Shown piece by piece: positions 56,214 through 64,000 of a DNA stretch of 64,000 nt. Both the position numbers and the translations under genes were made by a program. The notes beneath the pieces are model-generated. The model was not told the DNA's origin, did not search any database, and saw only the letters and a list, made by a program, of their open reading frames with translations. The stretch comes from Sweltsa coloradensis (taxonomy: Eukaryota > Arthropoda > Insecta > Plecoptera > Chloroperlidae), in the NCBI GenBank assembly GCA_024449915.1, contig JAMZAV010001041.1, forward strand, positions 1,456,972-1,520,971, given 5' to 3'. Numbering within the stretch: the stretch's first letter is position 1; each line of letters opens with the position of its first letter.

Positions 56214-57292
56214 TGAAGTTTTTAACTTCTGATTTGGACTTTAGTCCATCAGTTCGTGTCTTAGGAGTTTGTAAACGATGACTTTGGAGCAGTCCTAGCA
56301 ACGAAGCACATCACACTGGTAAGGTGGAAGAGCGAACACTGTTCGAACCTCGCCATTTTGTAAATGTAATGTATTATTATTATTTACAAAATATAAAGTT
56401 CACTTATTATTATTATTATAATAAGTTCAGAGTTGTTCTGAATCGGCCTTGTTGATTCTGGCGTTGATCCGCAGTTGTTCGCACAGCCCATACCACTGAT
56501 TGCTATATTTCCTATTAAAAATATTGATCTTTGTTTTTTTTATTTATTTAGCCTTTATTCACAACAGAAACATACATTTCCACCAGTGCAAATATAATAG
56601 TACAAACATAAACATGAAAATACAGTACAGAAAAATTACAGAGCATATTGATTAAAATATACATGTTTGTGTAACTGAATTGTGTTTATGCATTTGCGTG
56701 TGAGTGTTTGTGCGTGTGTGCGTGTTGTGTACTTTTGGGTGTGCATACACGCAACATATCCACATACATCAACAGACACGAGGTCTGCCTGTGGCGTGTA
56801 TTTGCGGTTACTGGCCTGTAGTGTTGCTAAGTTCTGTTTTGTACGATGCTAAGTTAAGGGAAAAAAATCTAAGTTACAGTTTAGTTTAGTTAATTTGTTA
56901 TAAGTAGATTGCAATCTGTTTATACATGCATATTTGCATATGTCAATTCTTGGTTTTGCAGTATGAAATATGTTAGTGCTTCTTCTCGTTGATTGCGTCG
57001 AGACCAACAGGGTTGGTTGACTTGGTCGCTTTGATTCACTGTCGTCCACTGAAAATCAGTTATATAACTGAGTGGGTAGACTCTAAATACATATTTTTCT
57101 ATTTTCTTATTTGTAGTACCTTTTAAACATTATGTAAATAATTAATTGTGGAACAAAGTGTTTCCTAAGTACAGTCCACACAGCAAGTTCTCTCATTTTC
57201 ATTCTGTAGCCTAACATAAAAGTTAATTGAGCTGCCCAACTTTATGAGAATTGATATCTTAAAATGTAAGCCAACTAACTAGCAATTTAGCC
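56214..57292. other. Intergenic, SINE-like scraps
   Basis: At 56325-56350 a B-box-like ctgttcgaacctcg is followed by (ATT)n, a possible SINE remnant. At 56535-56600 ttatttatttagcc and cacaacagaaac resemble a LINE tail. The ORF at 56704-56889 is GT-repeat rich and not a gene. Confidence 0.45.
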
Positions 57293-57644
57293 ACGGTACC
57301 TTAGCGGTTCCCACTCGAACACCAAAGTTCAGCAACCTCGGGAGATTGGGTGTCCGCTCTGCCCTGAAACACACGTATACCGCTGCTAGAGCAGATGGAT
57401 GGTTCAAGAGCTAGTGTAACGGTTTCGTTCTCCTCGATGTCTGCTCGGTAGTGTGGGTTAAGTGGAGGAACCTATATGATTGTCAGTCAAGGTTACACCG
57501 TCCTTTTGGATAGGACATAAAGCCGTTGGTGGGGTTGGTACTTTTCATAAGAAGTAGGCTATGTGCTGGTACCGGGTTTCACCTTGTCCCTTCTCTATTA
57601 AATTTGCACTATAGTGGATTTCATTATCCATTGCAAATAGAGGC

Positions 57645-57724
<80 letters not shown>
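57293..57724 (+). repeat. 5S-rRNA-derived SINE (SINE3-like) with (TAA)n tail
   Basis: The head agrees with the 5S rRNA internal promoter: gttcccactcgaacacca next to aagttcagca and cctcggga parallels the 5S order GTTCTCGTCCGATCACC, AAGTTAAGCA, -TCGGGC. attgggtgtccgct parallels the C box GGATGGGTGACCGCT. A body of about 220 bp (gataggacataaagccg, ctattaaatttgcac) follows, ending in roughly 25 TAA units (57645-57724), a typical SINE tail. Confidence 0.55.
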
Positions 57725-57828
57725 CTTAACTCAGTTCCAACTATATCGAGTTGAGTGATGGTTTTCCACCATTATAGGGCATAATTATAACAATAAAAAT
57801 ATGTACTGATAATGTATATTGACATTTA

Positions 57829-58190
57829 GGCAGTGTTGTTAAAGCTACTTTAAAAAAGTAGTAAGCTGCTACACCTACTTAACCTTTAAAAGTAGCTTAG
57901 CTACTTTCACACTGTTACAGAGAGCGACAATGAAAAAATATGTACACTTTTGTGATGACACGAGTATTAGAAAAGTGAAACCCCATGCAAGTTGTTATTT
58001 GGGATGGTTATGTGTAATGATTGATTTTTGCAACAGTAGAAATTAAGAGTACCGGTAGCTTCCGCTTTACGCGCATTTTACATTTATAGTAGCTTGCTAC
58101 TCGCTACTTTACTACTTTTTCAAAAGTAGTGCGCTACCATCCTTGCTACTCAAAAAGGTAACATGTTACAAGTAGCGCGCTACTTAACAA
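57829..58190. repeat. Old hAT-like MITE rich in AGCTAC words
   Basis: The left end caGTGTTGTTAAAGCTAC and the right end (reverse) aattGTTAAGTAGC resemble each other. aaaagtagcttagctact and gctactttactacttttt words line both sides. No target duplication is preserved. Confidence 0.45.
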
Positions 58191-59529
58191 TTCATGTGGC
58201 TACAAAAAGACGCAAAAAAACACCAAGTCGATTGGTTTGTTCGTTTTGAGTCGTGAAACCTCCACTCAGTTCGTGTGTCAATCTCAATGCAATGGCTGGT
58301 AAAATATTCATAGCTATAAATAGACTCGCTCGCCACTAACAACCATGCTAACTGCCATTTAGATGTAAATTGTAAATCTACACTTAAACGTTCCTTTGTA
58401 TTGGGAGGTAGTGGCTGTATATTCTCCACTTGCCATACATATCACTTCACCTCAACTCAATTCTGACCAAAAATGTGGTTGCAAAATCACCTGATGCAAA
58501 ATGCTACCCAAAATCAAGATTGTTTTGGAATTTGAAGCGTATTAGCGTCTCCATAGTTTGATACTTTTCTTTAAATATCATGATTCAGAATATAAATATC
58601 AATAAATTTATCGATTAAAATATCCCAATATTACAGTCAAAAATAATAATAGTATTATGAGAAAGAGGCATATAAATTTAAGAAATACTGGAAGCTATAG
58701 GTTCATCAGGTATAAACATTTTTTTTAAATTTAGAGAAATGTAGAGAAAATATCTTGGGGATGTCTAGATTGTATAGCATGTTGTGAGTGGCCGGTGTTG
58801 AATGGATCGCCAAGAGGTGCTTAATATCCCCAGTTTGTATTTTAAAAATGTGAATGAGCAGAGCAGAGCAGAGACAACCAAAATAGTGCACAGGGTATAT
58901 CTGAAACTGCAATTTCTCCGAACCTAGTTTGTCAGGATTTTTTCGTGCGATATTGTTCATATTGTTGACTACGCACAAAACACTTATTCATTTATTTTAA
59001 TAATGGAACAGGTATATAAATATATTATTTAATAGTTAAATGAGATTTTTCGCTGCTATTTGGTAGAAAAAAGCTGTTTTAGCCCATTCGAAGCTAAGGT
59101 GAAACTTTCTGAAATATTGTCACATTGAAAAAGCTATTTTCTAACAGTGATAAAGTTCATTAAACTATTAATTATACAGATATTCATATCGTCATACTTG
59201 GGCTAAATATTATTGCCTTTGATGTCTTTAAAAAGCTGTCTGCTTCTTTTGGGGAGCCATCTCAATGACCTTTTCAACTTAAGACTTAATTGTTAATAAT
59301 TAATGTTAAAATTTTGTTAAAACCTACCTTCTAAATAAAATGTATATAATCTATTTAAAATAAACATTGGTACGGGAGTACCCAAGATATGGAAGGCTAC
59401 AAAATAAAATCTACGGAATTAAAAGATATCTTCGTGTAGGTGCCAAGTAGATAGAAATGTGTTTTTCAAAAAATCCATGCTCCGCCCCCTGATTCGAGTG
59501 GGTCAACAAAACATTCTTGTTGGTAGGCA
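58191..59529. other. Intergenic; no gene recognised
   Basis: AT-rich with a short agcag run at about 58857-58875. No coding signal on either strand. Confidence 0.5.
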
Positions 59530-60477
59530 AAAAGAGAGACCTTCAAAATCTCTTAACTTAGAACTGCCACGTTTTTCTATGTAATCGAATAAATATTTCT
59601 TGTGGAAATTGTATTTTAACGATTTCTATAGATTTTGTCCGAGGCACATAAATCTTTTCGTAAAGTTGCTTTGAAATACCAAATATGATTACATAGTTTT
59701 AAGCATCAGCCAGCCTTTAGGTTAGGTTGTAGTATTTGAATGATGGATTTTCAGTACGCTCTCGTTCGGACAAACGGTTACCCTGATTTTGATGAAAGTG
59801 GCAGGCGACCTTAGAAACCTTTGAACTGAAATCTAGGTGCCCGTTAGGGCACCGCAGCCAAGCCGCGGTGCGCTACACACTCAGGCACCTTATACAGCAA
59901 GCAGAGTTGGGGTGATTTCGAGGTGTCACCCAGCCGTCATGAAACGTGATGTGAACTTGAAAACTATCAAAATCGAGGGGATTTAGGTATCCGACAACAC
60001 ATGCCAAATTTGGTTTGGGTACGAGCATTCCTTCTTGGTGAAAAAATGACTTGAAACATGCTCAAAATCACTTTAAGGATGTTAGTTACTACTGGCTACT
60101 ACTACTATCTAATTCGTCAGTTTCAATTGCCCAGCGATTCTGACCAAACGGGTGGGGCTACAACGTTCATATTTTACATGGACATTAAGGTAATAGTGAT
60201 GTAATTCCCTTTGAAAGAAAAAGTAAAAAAAAATGCTGGAAGGCTTCCAAATAAAGGTTTTAAAATAAGCCTTATACAGGCATACAATCAACAAGTACAG
60301 TAACTATAGTTACGTGACAATAATCGCCTACATTGTTTACAAAAAGCAAGTCTTTAGACCACTATATTTTTTCATTCTATTGTTAATTGGTAATACCATA
60401 GCAATTAAATCGACTTTGATAAAATTATTATATTTTAACAAATAATTTTGCAATGGAACTTGAAAAAGTAATGAGAT
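59530..60477. repeat. Diverged fold-back-related segment
   Basis: gagaccttcaaaatctctta and gaactgccacgttttt at 59536-59575 belong to the fold-back module. 60125-60270 (gaccaaacgggtggggctac onward) is shared with 38888-39010. These are probably remnants of one element family that later received the palindrome at 60478. Confidence 0.5.
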
Positions 60478-60895
60478 CCCACACATAACAAAAACTTGTA
60501 AAAATACAGCCAAACCTTACACACTCAAAAGAAATGAGATCTAAAAAAAAGGGCCAAGCTCATCTACCCTTCCACATTTGCGCATTCTTAATTCATAAAC
60601 GTACAGTGTCCCGTAACAACATCCTTGAAAAGCTTGGCAAAATAGAATTTGCATGACCATTACGTTAAAATAATTAGAAAAAAAGAATTTGGATGAACTA
60701 TTACGTTTAAATTAATAGTTGCAAATTCTATTTTGCCAAGCTTTTCAAGGATGTTGTTACGGGACACTGTACGTTTATGAATTAAGAATGCGCAAATGTG
60801 GAAGGGTAGATGAGCTTGGCCCTTTTTTTTAGATCTCATTTCTTTTGAGTGTGTAAGGTTTGGCTGTATTTTTACAAGTTTTTGTTATGTGTGGG
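60478..60895. repeat. Perfect 176-bp inverted repeat
   Basis: 60478-60653 and 60720-60895 are exact reverse complements over all 176 bp by eye, including an A8/T8 run, with a 66-bp spacer. Perfect arms in otherwise decayed DNA point to a very recent origin or ongoing correction. No coding content. Confidence 0.85.
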
Positions 60896-60939
60896 TATAA
60901 TATTAACTAGTGTAAGGCTACAATGAAATAACTATGAAC

Positions 60940-61199
60940 ACGCCAAAGCCGTTGTTAGACGAGTGAGCGAGCCATGTGCTGAGTACCCGCCCGCGGTAAC
61001 ATTGCACATTGTTTTTCATTGATAAATAAAGTATAAATTATAGGTTTTTGAGTTTAGTTGGTGTAAAGGCGCGTCAACTGTAAGACCAGAAAGTAAATCC
61101 AACCTTATGTAGTGGGAGGAAAGGGAATGTTCTCGGTTACTCGACACAAGGCTGGCGCGCTCACTCGTCTAACAACGACTTTGGCGTTTTCCTCCTAGT
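60940..61199. mobile_element. Fold-back element, family C, short copy
   Basis: acgccaaagccgttgttaga at 60941 and its counterpart ctaacaacgactttggcg, ttttcctcctagt ending at 61199 are inverted ends of about 40 bp. The same end occurs inside the family-A element at 6262-6306. No ORF. Confidence 0.6.
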
Positions 61200-61876
61200 C
61201 TACTTCACCAAGGCGCTTTTATACCCGGAATGTGGGAGACCTACCTACCTGGGTTCAAACCACTGTCAAGATTGATTTTTGAATTTGTGTAGGGGTATTG
61301 TATTTAAAAAATGAGCAATCAGATGAATAAATACAATTCAATACTCACCGACAAAAAAACAGATCTTGTGCGGTGTGCCGTTTGACTTGCGTTGTAAGAC
61401 GGTCGCTTTGCTCCCTTAATTTTTTATTTATCCTGATAATCACACTTTACGACTTATTTCTAATGAATAAATGCAGAGAGATGGAACAGATTCAGATGTG
61501 CCATCCGTACTTGTATACTTAATAATTGGTTAGTTTATAATTATTAACTGATTTGGCCATGTGAACTATACAGTCGACTGTCCAATGCCGCCGAGTATTT
61601 CAAAGTGACATGAAGGGCGCCGCAATGTATTAATTTGCTTTCGAATTACCCTTCCATATAAAAATAATAATACATTATTGCAAAACCATATTTTAAGTGT
61701 ATTTTTTTAAATTCTTAAAATCATAAATCATTATTATATCACGCATGGAGATGGAGACATGTGAAAAATGGAAATGGGAGGTTTTTAAATGTATACACAT
61801 CTGGCCATGTTGTTGGTTGTTGATGCTGACCGATGTAAAGAGAAGAAGAAGAAGACTTTGACAGCTAGGTGAAAGC
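61200..61876. other. Intergenic; no gene recognised
   Basis: No coding region, RNA gene or repeat family identified. A GAAGAAGAAGAA run at about 61840 is the only low-complexity feature. Confidence 0.4.
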
Positions 61877-62621
61877 AGAGTCGATAAAGAAGTTTCCCCT
61901 TTGGGGAGGTCCCCCAACTCCCAAGTCAAAACGGAATCTAACGTTCTGCGCGCTGAGGGCGGCTCAAATGTAAAACTAATAAAAGCACTGCACGCTAAAT
62001 AGGGTCAGTAGATTATCGATATGCAGTGACAATGCAATCAACAAAACAACAGACGAAACGTCAAACTTTAATTTTTTTCAATCATATTAGCCCAGGGCCC
62101 TAGCCTTTTAAAACGATCTACTTTGGATTTATTATTGTACTATAAAGTGTTGCGCAGGCGTCACTGACATTTTCGTACGAAATTAATTGAGATATGGGTT
62201 GTTTAAGCCTTACGGACGTAAGTGTAGCCTAGGCCCACGGCCACAATACAGTTTTCAGACGTAAGTACGCCCTAGACACTCAAATCGAAATCTTGAACAA
62301 TACATATTGTCGGCCTAGGTCCTAAGCTTAGGTCTACTCCATCAGAAATATCCTCATTAATAAAGAGAGTTTGCTTTCTGCCAAAACATTCGCCAACATT
62401 CGATCGTATTTAATATTTTGACGTTTCCGCCATTTTTCGTCATCGACTGTTTACTACTAGTAGAAAAGTGACGTAGTTTTTTTGAAGTAGTTCCATCAAT
62501 CGTCACACAGAGTCGCGCGGAACGTTAGATTCCAAACGCCAAAAACCGACTTTTTATTTAACCCAGGGCGGTATAGGGAGTTGGAGGACCTCCCCAACGG
62601 GGAAACTTCTTTATCGACTCT
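61877..62621. mobile_element. DNA transposon-like element with 9-bp target-site duplication
   Basis: Inverted ends AGAGTCGATAAAGAAGTTTC are exact for about 23 bp and similar for about 50 bp (ggggaggtcc-ccaactcc). Further in, ggaatctaacgttc-gcgcg is also mirrored. The flanks are the exact 9-bp repeat GGTGAAAGC (61868-61876 and 62622-62630). A 9-bp duplication suggests Mutator-like elements. It is 745 bp long with no transposase. It sits about 200 bp upstream of the exon at 62826. Confidence 0.8.
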
Positions 62622-62825
62622 GGTGAAAGCAAGCAGTGGGTCAGTGGGTGAAAGACGCATGGCAAGGCGCTTGCTTTGAGATTCTCTTGTGTTCGTCAGA
62701 CTTCGAGGTAGTTTAGTTTTAGGTGTTTATTGAATTGATTGACCTATGTAGTTGATTGATTTATTACTTTAATAATAGATAGTCTTAACTTCAGTGTTAA
62801 TTTGAATTTTTATAACTTAATTGTG

Positions 62826-62928
62826 ATGGCGTGTGCAGACAAGAGTGTTTCCCCTTCACACAGAAGCGAAATAGATTCTGCAGTAAACAACCTCACTGAA
62901 ATCCCTGGACGGGTTTCTGATGATCAAG
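62826..62928 (+). CDS. Probable first coding exon of an unrecognised gene
   Basis: ATG at 62826 (context gtgATGg) gives MACADKSVSPSHRSEIDSA then VNNLTEIPGRVSDDQ, followed by a good donor g|gtaaac in phase 1. The soluble, polar composition and the clean donor look genic; translation through the intron soon stops. I do not recognise the family. The gene would continue beyond the window. Confidence 0.45.
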
Positions 62929-64000
62929 GTAAACTTTTAATGCTAATTACTAAATTATATTCAAGTTCATCTGTAACTCTCCTGAGTTTTTGTACGTATA
63001 GGTGTAGGTGATAGCTTTCTAGGGGTTTATACTAAAGTCAGCTAAGGGCTCTAGATTTATCAGGTTAACGTATTATTTTTTAGCCTAGCCTAGATCCTAG
63101 GCTAGACCATAGTGTTGGCACCTTGACCTAGGGCTAGTCTAGGTCAAAATGCACCACGTAGGTCTGGGATGGGGCCTAGGGGCTGCAGCACCACTTTGGG
63201 GCAGGGCAGTCAGTCAGCTAGGCCAGCCGGGCGGGGTACACCATAGGGGTCACCCAGGGAATCCCTCAACAGCCGGCCGCCGCTCACTGGATCATTTCGG
63301 TAGTCTCGCTCGATTGGAACTTGTAACTTGTTTTGTTGTTGTGAGTTGTGACTGTGGGTGGACTCGAAATACGAATATATTTTAGAGTTATTAGCTTCCT
63401 TCGGCAACCCGGTAAAATAGGTCGCCGAACTCTGTCAAACAACACTACACAGTGGCATATCCAGTAATGCACAATTGGGGGGGGGGGGGGTCGACATTTC
63501 AAACAGGGAAGGGGTCTAGGGTGAAAGCCTCTGCCGCCCGGTGGCCTTTTCGCCAAAGGTGAATTTTTTCACATATTTTTCGTTTTGAAGCCTGTAAACA
63601 TGTTTTTGAATCATACTTATCAAGAAATTGTTAGAATTTTTTTATCTTATTTTGTCGTTTTTTAACGACTGAAATCAAATAGGCTACCAAGTGCATGTGG
63701 GGGAGGAGGGGGGGGGGTTAACCCCATAACTCCCCCCCCTGGATACGCCATGCAACGACTATAAATTAATGTGATATGCATGTGATCCGTGCATTGTTAT
63801 GAAAACACAACAAAATAAATGTATATCGTTTCACTTGGCACGGAAAGCGGCGGCGACCTTTTAGAGCTAGACCTATTATATTACCACTCAACTCTGTAAC
63901 TCGACTCCACTCCACTGTAGAAAGACTTTTGACGGGAATGCCTGCACATCGATTTATCGTGTGGCGCATGACCATCTAAAAGACTCCCGAGCTTAAAGAT
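62929..64000 (+). other. Probable intron of the 62826 gene
   Basis: Contains cctaggctag-type words at 63080-63150 and a decayed hAT-like element at about 63453-63753 (cagtggcatatccag at the left; ctggatacgccatg at the right, with long G and C runs just inside). No exon could be identified; the ORFs 63149-63385 and 63766-63975 have no features. Confidence 0.4.

Noticed and set aside
63453..63753. Intact hAT element
   Set aside because: The ends look related, but the flanking 8-mers do not match and the G/C runs dominate, so it is mentioned only as decayed.

Overview
The window looks like nuclear DNA of a metazoan, most likely a marine invertebrate. Every recognisable host gene is split by GT-AG introns of about 2 to 8 kb. 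The DNA is AT-rich with (AT)n and (AAT)n microsatellites, and most of it is transposon debris. P-type (THAP) transposase, Penelope-like, jockey/CR1-like, hAT-type, Harbinger-type and large fold-back elements all occur. The word TAGGCCTA is strikingly frequent. An echinoderm or other invertebrate deuterostome would fit, but I cannot prove the taxon from sequence alone.

Host genes, left to right: (1) the last two coding exons of an ABCA-subfamily ABC transporter, + strand, 1-173 and 2939-3016. (2) A complete or nearly complete C8orf33/UPF0488 homologue, - strand, three coding exons, 29810 to 26441. (3) A complete five-exon TauD/TfdA-type Fe(II)/2-oxoglutarate dioxygenase, + strand, 32798-54849, predicted 284 aa with every expected iron and 2-oxoglutarate ligand. 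It appears to be head-to-head with gene 2 across about 3 kb. (4) A probable first coding exon of an unrecognised gene at 62826-62928 (+). These genes show no operon-like or pathway link.

Mobile DNA: 237-1115 is a large palindrome built around tRNA-Asn-like units. 1225-1680, 22170-22495 and 25138-25455 are copies of an element that carries a hammerhead-ribozyme motif. 5576-8099, 17823-20333 and several fragments are long-inverted-repeat fold-back elements assembled from shared modules. 11852-15452 is a frameshifted P-element/THAP9-like transposase gene on the - strand. 24095-24634 is a tandem duplication around a tRNA-Thr-like element. 22594-23525, 34089-34319 and 37984-38760 are non-LTR retrotransposon pieces. 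35786-36815 and 50559-52293 are Penelope-like remnants, the second folded into an inverted repeat with arms of about 785 bp. Non-autonomous DNA elements with target-site duplications lie at 30196-30558, 31303-31573, 55571-56205 and 61877-62621. A probable 5S-rRNA-derived SINE lies at 57293-57724.

The strongest candidates for something new are the hammerhead-bearing fold-back family, the repeated association of tRNA-like cores with inverted repeats in three unrelated families, and the animal TauD-like dioxygenase. Splice sites, motifs and repeats were read by eye; no database search was possible.
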